Source: Desulfatibacillaceae bacterium (GTDB lineage: Bacteria; Desulfobacterota; Desulfobacteria; Desulfobacterales; Desulfatibacillaceae). From it: DNA of 11,879 nucleotides. Numbering within the stretch: position 1 is the first letter of the stretch; each line of letters starts with the position of its first letter. This document shows positions 1 to 7,432 of this stretch, in pieces. Under the pieces are notes generated by a model that saw only the letters and a program-made list of their open reading frames with translations, was not told where the DNA came from and searched no databases. Where the stretch lies: NCBI GenBank assembly GCA_030018745.1, contig JASEHB010000017.1:1-11879 (forward strand). The letters are read 5' to 3'. Position numbers and translations under genes: made by a program.

Positions 1-51
1 CTTTGTTTTCCCCTTGCAGTTAAGAGCTTTTGAGTCAGGCCCTATAAAACC

Positions 52-80
52 TTGACAGTTTTTCACGCTTTTTTTGTATT
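52..80 (+). promoter_or_regulatory. Possible sigma-70 promoter for the small cysteine-rich gene
   Basis: A perfect -35 hexamer TTGACA lies at 52-57. At a 17-base spacing comes TGTATT (75-80), a 4/6 match to TATAAT. The leader to the gene at 275 would be near 190 bases, which is long, so a nearer promoter is possible. Confidence 0.35.
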
Positions 81-260
81 TATTCTGCTTTTATCTATTC
101 TTGCCGGATACTTGCATATGCGGAAAAGAAAAATAATTCTTAAAACCGCCCAAAGAATCTTGCGCCAAAACAAACAATGGGCTATGCAGTAGGAAAAGTG
201 CAAATCTTTATCGGTTTGCAAATTCTTCCAGCCAAGTTTTTGCGAAATGAACCTTTAGGA

Positions 261-267
261 AAGGAGG
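261..267 (+). promoter_or_regulatory. Ribosome binding site of the 60-residue protein
   Basis: AAGGAGG sits 7 bases before the ATG at 275. It is a near-perfect Shine-Dalgarno sequence and is the main reason to accept such a short frame as a gene. The same arrangement, with ATTCTC between the site and the start codon, occurs before rubrerythrin. Confidence 0.8.
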
Positions 268-274
268 CATTCTC

Positions 275-457
275 ATGAGCAACACGCCCCAGCATTGTCC
301 CGGGTTTGAGAGCTTCAAAAATCTGAAGGCCTTTACCTGCAAGTGCCCGGAATGCACGGAGGAAATCGAAATTTTTTCCGATGAATTCGACAAGCCCCAC
401 TTCTGCAAGGCCTGCGGCAAGCAGATTGACTTTACCCAGTGCAAGGCCGATTTTTAA
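275..457 (+). CDS. Small cysteine-rich zinc-ribbon-like protein, unknown function
   Basis: This 60-residue soluble protein has no signal peptide and seven cysteines: C8, C22, C24, C27, C44, C47 and C56. The C24-x2-C27 and C44-x2-C47 pairs are spaced like a zinc ribbon or rubredoxin-type knuckle. The rest is acidic and aromatic (EIEIFSDEFDKP in the middle). I do not know a function. The strong ribosome binding site and the place at the head of an oxidative-stress cluster, directly before the PerR-like regulator, suggest a metal-binding or redox role, but that is inference. It could bind zinc purely for structure. A gap of about 150 bases separates it from the regulator, so co-transcription is uncertain. 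Confidence 0.8.
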   Translation: MSNTPQHCPGFESFKNLKAFTCKCPECTEEIEIFSDEFDKPHFCKACGKQIDFTQCKADF

Positions 458-608
458 GTTCGCACGGCAGCTTTAATTGCAAGGATACTTTGCAAAGCGG
501 CTTAAAGGGCCGATGCCGGGCATTTTTGAGCAGAACAAGCCCTTGAGCCGCTTGACTTTCCCTTATTGCGAATTACTTTTAATGAAGTAATGGCAGGGCC
601 GGTGAATT
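458..608 (+). other. Intergenic stretch with dyads before the regulator
   Basis: No gene is seen. Several dyads are packed here: TTGCAA at 477-482 facing TTGCAA at 490-495, an imperfect long inverted repeat from 495 to 553 (AAGCGGCT against AGCCGCTT, with AAGGG against CCCTT inside), and a perfect 7-bp-arm dyad at 572-591. None has a proper T-run, so no terminator is called. Confidence 0.5.
572..591. promoter_or_regulatory. Inverted repeat, candidate PerR operator
   Basis: The arms ATTACTT (572-578) and AAGTAAT (585-591) are perfect reverse complements separated by six bases. The site is AT-rich and ends 17 bases before the start codon of the Fur/PerR-family regulator. Fur-family proteins bind AT-rich dyads and often control their own gene, so an autoregulatory operator is the natural reading. 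It is not a clean match to the Bacillus PerR box. A TTGACT at 552-557 could be a -35 element, but no well-spaced -10 is visible. Confidence 0.4.
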
Positions 609-1022
609 ATGATACAAAAGCGCCCATTGAGAATGACCCGTCAGAGGCGGATAATTCTTGACGAGCTTAAAAAGGTCAAGAGCCATCCCACTGCTGATCA
701 GGTCTATGAAATGGTGAGGCGCCGTTTGCCAAAGATAAGTCTGGCAACGGTTTACCGCAATCTGGACATTCTGTCGGGTGCGGGTGTCATCCTGAAGATT
801 GAATCAGGAGGAACCCAGCGGCGTTATGATGGAGACACCAGTGACCACAGCCATATCCGCTGCGTGCGCTGCAACAGGGTTGGGGATGTGTTTGTCAGCC
901 CTATTAATGTGCCTGCTGTGGATGAGTCACAAGCTTGCGGCTTTACGGTTTTGGGGCACAGGGTCGAGTTTTACGGTGTATGCCCGGAGTGCGCCAGGGA
1001 AAAGAAAAGCTCCAGGGCATAA
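609..1022 (+). CDS. perR: PerR-type Fur-family peroxide-sensing repressor
   Basis: This 137-residue protein has a winged-helix DNA-binding half (about 1-72, with HPTADQVY and ISLATVYRNLDIL) and a metal-binding dimerisation half. Structural zinc cysteines are visible at C85, C88, C125 and C128. The regulatory metal residues of Bacillus PerR (H37, D85, H91, H93, D104) all appear here 11 positions lower, at H26, D74, H80, H82 and D93. The aspartate at 93 is the residue that separates peroxide-sensing PerR from iron-sensing Fur, which has glutamate. In known PerR, iron-catalysed oxidation of the histidines releases DNA. The ribosome binding site is weak (CAGGG, 594-598), which fits low expression. 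Rubrerythrin and other peroxide defence genes directly downstream fit the call. Fur or Zur function is less likely. Confidence 0.88.
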   Translation: MIQKRPLRMTRQRRIILDELKKVKSHPTADQVYEMVRRRLPKISLATVYRNLDILSGAGVILKIESGGTQRRYDGDTSDHSHIRCVRCNRVGDVFVSPINVPAVDESQACGFTVLGHRVEFYGVCPECAREKKSSRA

Positions 1023-1098
1023 CCCCTCTCTCCGGTATCTTTCTGGATGTTTCGGCTTTGGCCAGGCTTTGCCTGATTTGAAAAAAATTTCGGCAACA

Positions 1099-1127
1099 TT
1101 GATTTTTGCGCCCCTGCCTCGTATAAT
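1099..1127 (+). promoter_or_regulatory. Sigma-70 promoter of rubrerythrin
   Basis: TTGATT (1099-1104) and a perfect TATAAT (1122-1127) are separated by exactly 17 bases. Transcription would start near 1134, about 30 bases before the rubrerythrin ATG. This is the best promoter in the window and shows that rubrerythrin can be transcribed apart from the regulator gene. Confidence 0.65.
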
Positions 1128-1163
1128 ACCTACAAAAACCCATAAATTAACAGGAGGATTCTC

Positions 1164-1739
1164 ATGGCTTCATTGAAGGGGACCCGCACGGAAAAAAATC
1201 TTCTCACTGCCTTTGCAGGAGAATCCCAGGCAAGAAACCGCTACACCTACTTTGCCGGTGCGGCTCGCAAGGAAGGTTTTGTGCAGATTGCCGACATTTT
1301 TGAGGAAACCGCCAACCAGGAAAAGGAGCACGCCAAGCGCTTCTTCAAATTTCTTGAAGGCGGCGAGGTTGAAATCAGCGCGGCCTTTCCTGCAGGAATT
1401 ATCGGCACAACCCTGGAAAATCTTCTGGCAGCCGCAGACGGGGAGCATTACGAGCACAGCTCCATGTATCCTGGCTTTGCCAAGGTTGCCCGCGAAGAAG
1501 GCTTTGAAGAAATCGCCGTTGTGCTGGAAAAAATATCCGTTGCAGAAAAGCAGCACGAAAAGCGCTACCGTGATCTGGCGGCAAACATCAAGGCAGGCAG
1601 GGTTTTTACGCGGGAAAAATCCGTGACATGGCGCTGCCGCAACTGCGGCTATCTGCACGAGGGTGAGCAGGCCCCGGAGCAGTGCCCGGCCTGCGCTCAT
1701 CCCAAGGCATATTTCGAGCTTCTTGGGGAAAACTGGTAG
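1164..1739 (+). CDS. rbr: Rubrerythrin (NADH/rubredoxin-linked peroxidase)
   Basis: This cytoplasmic peroxide reductase is 191 residues, the length of the classical Desulfovibrio protein. The N-terminal four-helix domain (about 1-145) shows diiron ligands E20, E53, H56, E94, E97, E128 and H131, including the ExxH motifs. The C-terminal rubredoxin-like domain holds C158, C161, C174 and C177 for one FeS4 site. In the family, electrons pass from the FeS4 site to the diiron centre, which reduces hydrogen peroxide to water. The start is fixed by AGGAGG (1152-1157), six bases before the ATG. It is the first gene after perR, has a strong promoter, and is followed by desulfoferrodoxin, whose product peroxide it would remove. 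Nothing is missing or truncated. Confidence 0.97.
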   Translation: MASLKGTRTEKNLLTAFAGESQARNRYTYFAGAARKEGFVQIADIFEETANQEKEHAKRFFKFLEGGEVEISAAFPAGIIGTTLENLLAAADGEHYEHSSMYPGFAKVAREEGFEEIAVVLEKISVAEKQHEKRYRDLAANIKAGRVFTREKSVTWRCRNCGYLHEGEQAPEQCPACAHPKAYFELLGENW

Positions 1740-1743
1740 TCCT

Positions 1744-1770
1744 GCAAAAGGAAAATCGCCTTTCTTTTGC
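1744..1770 (+). other. AT-rich hairpin between rubrerythrin and desulfoferrodoxin
   Basis: GCAAAAG (1744-1750) pairs with CTTTTGC (1764-1770) across a 13-base loop, just after the rubrerythrin stop. No T-run follows the stem, so it is more likely a transcript-stability or processing element than a full terminator. Function is unknown. Confidence 0.3.
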
Positions 1771-1832
1771 TCTGCCAATAATCCAAATGCGTTTTTAGTG
1801 CGCATCAACCCAGGCATTTTAAGGAGGCACAC

Positions 1833-2207
1833 ATGGCCAAAAAACTGGAAGTTTACAAGTGCGAGGTATGCGGCAACATCGTGGAAGTGCTTTTCGGCGG
1901 ACAGGGCGAGCTTGTATGCTGCGGCCAGCCCATGAAGCTCATGACCGAAAACACGGTTGATGCGGCCAAGGAAAAGCATGTGCCGGTTATCGAAAAAACC
2001 GCTGACGGCTACAAGGTGAAGGTGGGCGCGGTTGCTCATCCCATGGAGGAGAAGCACTACATCCAGTGGATTGAACTCATTGCTGATGGCAAGGTGCTGC
2101 GCCGCTTCCTTGAGCCTGGCCAGCCTCCCGAAGCAGTTTTCTGCACCAAGGCCCAGAATGTCTCGGCCAGGGAATACTGCAACCTGCACGGCCTGTGGAA
2201 AGCCTAA
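1833..2207 (+). CDS. dfx: Desulfoferrodoxin (two-iron superoxide reductase)
   Basis: This 124-residue protein matches the full class I superoxide reductase. The small N-terminal desulforedoxin-like domain carries C10, C13, C29 and C30 (centre I, FeS4). The catalytic domain carries H49, H69, H75, C116 and H119 (centre II, Fe with four His and one Cys). The E47-K48 pair beside H49 is the conserved loop that guides superoxide and supplies charge at the active site. The enzyme reduces superoxide to hydrogen peroxide in the cytoplasm without making oxygen, taking electrons from rubredoxin in sulfate reducers. AAGGAGG (1821-1827) fixes the ATG. Its position between rubrerythrin, which consumes the peroxide, and ferritin makes functional sense. 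Confidence 0.97.
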   Translation: MAKKLEVYKCEVCGNIVEVLFGGQGELVCCGQPMKLMTENTVDAAKEKHVPVIEKTADGYKVKVGAVAHPMEEKHYIQWIELIADGKVLRRFLEPGQPPEAVFCTKAQNVSAREYCNLHGLWKA

Positions 2208-2255
2208 ATCAGGTTTTGCCTGCGGACTAAAAATTTTTTTTCTGGACAAAATCTT

Positions 2256-2305
2256 CCCCTGCCACGGAAGGTCTCTGTAAAGCTTCAGGCCTTTCGCAGC
2301 AGGGG
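2256..2305 (+). terminator. Long two-part hairpin after desulfoferrodoxin
   Basis: CCCCTGC (2256-2262) pairs with GCAGGGG (2299-2305). Inside, after a 2x2 internal loop, CGGAAGG (2265-2271) pairs with CCTTTCG (2290-2296) with one G-U. The loop is 18 bases. TTTT follows (2306-2309), a short T-run. It may act as a partial terminator that lowers read-through into ferritin, or as an RNA regulatory or stability element in the ferritin leader. Confidence 0.45.
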
Positions 2306-2318
2306 TTTTGCCCACAGG

Positions 2319-2345
2319 CCAAAAACTGTCAGTTTGGGTTTTTGG
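2319..2345 (+). promoter_or_regulatory. Nested dyads just upstream of ferritin
   Basis: Two overlapping dyads are present. AAACTG-T-CAGTTT (2323-2335) is a perfect odd-centred palindrome, and CCAAAAAC (2319-2326) is the exact reverse complement of GTTTTTGG (2338-2345). They end 23 bases before the ferritin start. They could be an operator or an alternative hairpin in the leader. No binding protein can be named from sequence alone. Confidence 0.35.
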
Positions 2346-2368
2346 TCCACCAAAGCGGAAGGATCCCC

Positions 2369-2881
2369 ATGCTAAAGCCTGAAACCGAAAAAGCCTTCTG
2401 CGCCCAGCTTGGGGCGGAGCTTTATTCATCTTATCTGTACCTTTCAATGTCAGCATGGTTTGCGGCCCAGGATTTGCCAGGCTTTGCCAACTGGCTCAAG
2501 GTGCAGGCCAAGGAAGAGCTTGCCCATGCCATGCTGTTTTTCGGCCACATCCAGCAGCGGGGCGGAAAGGTCACTCTTGGCCCCATTGAAGGCCCGCCTG
2601 TAACCTGGTACTCGCCCAAGGCCGCTTTCGAGCAGGTTCTCGCCCACGAGCAAAAGGTCACCGGCCTCATAAACAAACTCATGGACATGGCTATGCAGGA
2701 AAAGGATCATGCCAGCCGGGGCTTTTTGCAGTGGTTTGTGGACGAGCAGGTGGAGGAGGAGGATTCGGTGCGGGCGGTTTTGGCAAAATTCAAATTTGCA
2801 GATGCAGCCCCCGGCGGCATTTACATTCTGGATCAGGAAATGGGACAGAGGGTGTTCTCGCCCCCAAAGCAAAATCAGTAG
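2369..2881 (+). CDS. ftn: Bacterial non-haem ferritin
   Basis: This 170-residue iron-storage subunit assembles in the family into a 24-mer shell that oxidises and stores iron. Ferroxidase ligands sit at the same numbers as in E. coli FtnA: E17, E50, H53, E94, Q127 and E130, with third-site residues E49, E126 and E129. The methionine needed for bacterioferritin haem binding is not apparent, and length and ligand pattern favour FtnA-type ferritin. I chose the ATG at 2369 because GGAAGGA (2357-2363) precedes it at five bases. An in-frame TTG at 2342 would add nine residues that no ferritin needs. In this island it would sequester ferrous iron and consume peroxide or oxygen at the ferroxidase site. 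Confidence 0.95.
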   Translation: MLKPETEKAFCAQLGAELYSSYLYLSMSAWFAAQDLPGFANWLKVQAKEELAHAMLFFGHIQQRGGKVTLGPIEGPPVTWYSPKAAFEQVLAHEQKVTGLINKLMDMAMQEKDHASRGFLQWFVDEQVEEEDSVRAVLAKFKFADAAPGGIYILDQEMGQRVFSPPKQNQ

Positions 2882-2919
2882 AATTCTTTTTTTGCATACC
2901 CCAAATTAAGGAGGCCAAA

Positions 2920-3075
2920 ATGTCGGAATTCAAATGCACCAACTGCGGCTACACCTTTTCAGCCCAGGCCCCGCCAAAGGAGTGCCCTTCCTGCAAGGCA
3001 AAGTGCGAGTTTGTGGATATAACCTGCTACATTCCCGACTGCCAGGACAAGGGCAAGGACGACAGGCTCGGATAA
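2920..3075 (+). CDS. Rubredoxin-like small metal protein (rubrerythrin-tail type)
   Basis: This 51-residue protein resembles the C-terminal iron domain of rubrerythrin rather than true rubredoxin. C6-x2-C9-GY is followed after only 12 residues by C22-P-x-C25, and the long loop of rubredoxin is absent. Three further cysteines (C29, C36, C41) lie in a tail ending in charged residues. AAGGAGG (2908-2914) precedes the ATG at five bases, so it should be well expressed. It probably binds one iron and shuttles electrons to rubrerythrin, ferritin or desulfoferrodoxin, but the partner is inference. The extra cysteines are unusual and could allow a second site or a disulfide. The stop lies six bases before the next start, so the two are almost surely co-transcribed. 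Confidence 0.88.
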   Translation: MSEFKCTNCGYTFSAQAPPKECPSCKAKCEFVDITCYIPDCQDKGKDDRLG

Positions 3076-3081
3076 TCCCCA

Positions 3082-5181
<2,100 letters not shown>

Positions 5182-5213
5182 TTTTAAGGCCCATCGGACA
5201 TAAAAAGGAAAAT

Positions 5214-5612
5214 ATGGAACTTTTTGCCATTGCCAAAAAAGCTGCCTCAAGCTGCAAAGCGCCAAGGGAGCTTTTTTTGTCTGCTCTTTTTTTGGCCTGC
5301 GGGCTTGCCTTTCTTGCAGGTGCGGCAGGCGGCGGCCAAGCCGGGCAGGAGGATTCTTCCCACATGATTCTCTCTGGTGGCAGCCAGGGGGTCGTGCCTT
5401 TTCCCCACGGCCTGCACCAGAAGGTTGTGGAAGACTGCCAGACCTGCCACGCCCTGTTTGAGCAGCAAAAGGGGGCCATTGAAAAGGCCCAAAAGGCAGG
5501 AGAGCTGGGCAACCGGGAGCTTATGCGCCAATGCACCACCTGCCACAGGCAGGCCAGGCAGGCCAAGCAGCCCCACGGGCCTGTGAGCTGCAACAACTGC
5601 CACAATGCTTGA
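5214..5612 (+). CDS. Small exported triheme cytochrome c, class III-like
   Basis: This 132-residue precursor starts with a basic segment and a hydrophobic stretch (about 20-38, rich in L, A, F), an export signal with probable cleavage around 38-45. The mature part has three haem motifs: CQTCH (75-79), CTTCH (107-111) and CNNCH (126-130). PFPHGLH (62-68) before the first haem is the usual position for distal histidine ligands in cytochrome c3/c7 proteins, so bis-histidine haems are likely. Three haems match the c7 group in number, but the 27-residue gap between motifs one and two is unusual. ATG 5214 follows AAAGGA (5204-5209); an in-frame TTG at 5178 lacks support. It lies 32 bases after the DUF255 gene and a terminator follows, so it ends that operon. 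It would carry electrons in the periplasm. Confidence 0.88.
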   Translation: MELFAIAKKAASSCKAPRELFLSALFLACGLAFLAGAAGGGQAGQEDSSHMILSGGSQGVVPFPHGLHQKVVEDCQTCHALFEQQKGAIEKAQKAGELGNRELMRQCTTCHRQARQAKQPHGPVSCNNCHNA

Positions 5613-5614
5613 AA

Positions 5615-5660
5615 TGGCTTTTTGCCGCAAGCAGCCCAAAAGCCAATTTTTGTTTTTTTT
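5615..5660 (+). terminator. Intrinsic terminator of the first operon
   Basis: TGGCTTTT (5615-5622) pairs perfectly with AAAAGCCA (5638-5645). A run of 12 T interrupted by one G (5647-5660) follows. It begins two bases after the cytochrome stop codon and cleanly separates the two defence blocks. Confidence 0.85.
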
Positions 5661-5738
5661 AAACCAGTGCAGCATCCGTTTTGTGAGGCCCAAAAGGGCA
5701 AGAGCCTATAACCTGTTGACAGAAAAGGAGATTTAAGA

Positions 5739-5897
5739 ATGGACAAATATGTTTGCCAGGTATGCGGTTATGTTTACGACCCCAAACAGGGCGACCCCGA
5801 AAACGGCGTTGAGCCTGGAACACCCTTTGAGAAGGTTCCTGAAGACTGGACCTGCCCGGTGTGCGGAGCAAGCAAGGAAGACTTTGAGAAGGAATAA
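5739..5897 (+). CDS. rub: Rubredoxin
   Basis: This 52-residue protein is the typical rubredoxin length. C6-x2-C9-GY and C39-P-x-C42-G hold the single FeS4 iron, and the classical YVYDP, PGTPFE, PEDW and FE segments are all present. AAGGAG (5725-5730) precedes the ATG at eight bases. In sulfate reducers, rubredoxin donates electrons to the flavo-diiron oxygen reductase encoded next, to desulfoferrodoxin and to rubrerythrin, all of which are in this window. A terminator lies upstream and a terminator-like hairpin downstream, so it may be made partly as its own short transcript. A TATAAC at 5707-5712 could be a -10, but no well-spaced -35 is seen. Confidence 0.97.
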   Translation: MDKYVCQVCGYVYDPKQGDPENGVEPGTPFEKVPEDWTCPVCGASKEDFEKE

Positions 5898-5916
5898 GCC
5901 TTATGCGCGGCCAGCA

Positions 5917-5951
5917 GGGGGTGCGGCGCATAAATTGCCGCGCCCCCTTTT
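5917..5951 (+). terminator. GC-rich terminator or attenuator between rubredoxin and Roo
   Basis: GGGGGTGCGGC (5917-5927) pairs over all 11 positions (one T-G) with GCCGCGCCCCC (5937-5947). A nine-base loop lies between, and TTTT follows (5948-5951). The short T-run suggests partial read-through into the oxygen reductase gene. The upstream segment TTATGCGC (5901-5908) is the exact reverse complement of GCGCATAA (5926-5933), which covers the hairpin loop and the end of its left arm, so an alternative fold or pseudoknot is possible. Confidence 0.7.
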
Positions 5952-6002
5952 GCGCTGCAATGCAGGGCAGGCACAATTAAATTCAACGCCAGGAGTTGCA
6001 GG

Positions 6003-7196
6003 ATGAAACCCATTGAAATTGCGCCCAATATTTACTGGGTCGGAGCTGTTGACTGGAACATAAGGGACTTCCACGGCTATTCCACAAAGGCAGGCACCAC
6101 CTACAACGCCTTTCTCATTGTGGACAAGACCGTTGCCCTCATAGATACGGTGAAGGCCCCCTTTGCCGATGAAATGCTTGAGCGGATAAGCCATGTGATT
6201 GATCCCAAAAAAATTGATATTCTTATCTCCAACCACACGGAGATGGATCATTCGGGCAGCATTCCCAAAATCATGCATTTTATAGGCGAAAACAAGCCCC
6301 TGTACTGCTCCAAAATGGGCAAGAAAAATCTGTCCATGCACTTTGGGGATCGCTTCAATTTCAAAGCTGTGGAAGATGGGGAAAGCCTTTCTCTGGGAAG
6401 CCGCTCCCTCACCTTTCTGGAAACCAAGATGCTCCACTGGCCCGACAGCATGTTCTCCTACTGCCCTGAAGACAAAATTCTGTTTTCAAGCGATGCCTTT
6501 GGCCAGCATTACGCAGGCCCCCAGCGCTTTGACGATGAAATTGGCGAAGCCATAATGCCCCACGCCAAAACCTATTTTGCCAACATTCTGCTCCTTTATA
6601 CGCCGCTCATTGAAAAGCTCATCGCCAGGGTCACGGAAATGAAACTGGAATTTTCCATGATTCTGCCGGATCACGGAATCATGTGGCGGCAAAACCCGGG
6701 CAAAATTGTTGAGGCATACGCCAGATGGAGCCGTCAGGAGCCAAAGAAAAAGGCTGTTGTGGCCTATGACACCATGTGGAACAGCACCCGCATCATGGCC
6801 GAAGAAATAGCCGAGGGGCTTGGCCAGGCCGGGGTCCAGGCCATTCCCATGCATTTGCGCGCCAGCGACCGCAGCGAGGTCATAACCCAGGTGATGGACG
6901 CCGGGCTTGTGGTGGTTGGCTCCCCCACCCTCAATAACGGGCTTTTCCCCACAGTTAGCGATTTTCTCACCTACATGAAGGGCCTGAAGCCCAAAAACAA
7001 GATAGGCGCGGCCTTCGGCTCATATGGATGGAGCGGCGAGGCATCCAAAATTGTGAGCAGCCAGCTTGATGAAATGGGCTTTGCCCAGCCCGAAGCGCCC
7101 CTCAAGATTTTGTATGTGCCAGGGGACGATGCAAAAAAACAATGCTTTGAATGGGGCCAAAAACTGGGCAAAATCCTTGTGGACAGCATCAAATGA
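6003..7196 (+). CDS. roo: Flavo-diiron protein, rubredoxin:oxygen oxidoreductase
   Basis: This 397-residue A-type flavodiiron protein is full length. The metallo-beta-lactamase-like domain (1 to about 248) carries the diiron ligands H78, E80, D82 (in NHTEMDHSG), H145, D164 and H224. The flavodoxin domain (about 250-397) starts with the FMN phosphate loop around YDTMWNST (255-262). In the family, rubredoxin-delivered electrons pass through FMN to the diiron site, where oxygen is reduced to water (some members prefer nitric oxide). AGGAG (5991-5995) supports the ATG. No C-terminal rubredoxin or flavin-reductase fusion is present, consistent with the separate rubredoxin gene upstream. The stop overlaps the ferredoxin start (ATGA, 7193-7196), so the two are translationally coupled. 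Confidence 0.95.
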   Translation: MKPIEIAPNIYWVGAVDWNIRDFHGYSTKAGTTYNAFLIVDKTVALIDTVKAPFADEMLERISHVIDPKKIDILISNHTEMDHSGSIPKIMHFIGENKPLYCSKMGKKNLSMHFGDRFNFKAVEDGESLSLGSRSLTFLETKMLHWPDSMFSYCPEDKILFSSDAFGQHYAGPQRFDDEIGEAIMPHAKTYFANILLLYTPLIEKLIARVTEMKLEFSMILPDHGIMWRQNPGKIVEAYARWSRQEPKKKAVVAYDTMWNSTRIMAEEIAEGLGQAGVQAIPMHLRASDRSEVITQVMDAGLVVVGSPTLNNGLFPTVSDFLTYMKGLKPKNKIGAAFGSYGWSGEASKIVSSQLDEMGFAQPEAPLKILYVPGDDAKKQCFEWGQKLGKILVDSIK

Positions 7197-7387
7197 AGCA
7201 GGTTCCGGTGCTGGATATTGCTGAATGCACGGACTGCGAGGGCTGCCTTTCCCTTTGCCCGCAGGTCTTTGTCCGAAACGATGCAGGCTTTATTGAGGTT
7301 GTGGAGCTGGACTCCTACCCAAAAGAGGCGGTTGACGAGGCAATAAAGAACTGCCCCTGCGGGTGCATTTCCTGGGAGAACAGATAA
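7193..7387 (+). CDS. Small single-cluster 4Fe-4S ferredoxin
   Basis: This 64-residue acidic protein has C12-x2-C15-x2-C18-x3-C22-P near the N-terminus and NCPCGC (53-58) near the C-terminus. C12, C15, C18 and C54 would ligate one [4Fe-4S] cluster, as in monocluster ferredoxins. C22, C56 and C58 are additional and could form a disulfide or adjust the cluster. I placed the start at the ATG that overlaps the Roo stop; upstream in-frame codons lie inside roo and have no ribosome binding site. Coupling to roo suggests it donates electrons to the same enzyme or links it to another reductant, which is inference. It could also serve the downstream DsrE-like protein. Confidence 0.9.
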   Translation: MKQVPVLDIAECTDCEGCLSLCPQVFVRNDAGFIEVVELDSYPKEAVDEAIKNCPCGCISWENR

Positions 7388-7432
7388 GGCCCGTAAAGGC
7401 GCTCTGCTGACCAACAAAAAAGGAGACAAGCC

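Larger units (their letters stand above)
1..274. other. Intergenic leader, no gene seen
   Basis: No coding frame can be supported in this AT-rich stretch; short open frames entering from the left edge hit stops within the first 60 bases. It holds a possible promoter (listed separately) and a weak dyad, AAGAA at 126-130 facing TTCTT at 137-141. It probably serves as the upstream region of the 60-residue protein that follows. Confidence 0.6.

Noticed and set aside
1063..1075. CAGGC-TTT-GCCTG hairpin after perR as a terminator
   Set aside because: The stem is only five base pairs and is followed by A-rich rather than T-rich sequence.
2213..2240. CAGG...CCTG stem followed by a T-run after desulfoferrodoxin as a terminator
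   Set aside because: The stem has four base pairs and the T-run begins about ten bases later, too far for a standard terminator.
2342..2368. Upstream TTG start for ferritin
   Set aside because: There is no ribosome binding site before it, while the ATG at 2369 has one and gives E. coli FtnA-like residue numbering.
1170..2456. 428-codon open frame on the minus strand across rubrerythrin and desulfoferrodoxin
   Set aside because: It lies opposite two proteins with every catalytic ligand intact, has no recognisable domain and is explained by codon bias on the sense strand.
5214..5330. Lipoprotein signal in the cytochrome (cysteine 29)
   Set aside because: The residues before the cysteine (F-L-A) do not fit a lipobox, and the cysteine is in the middle of the hydrophobic core.
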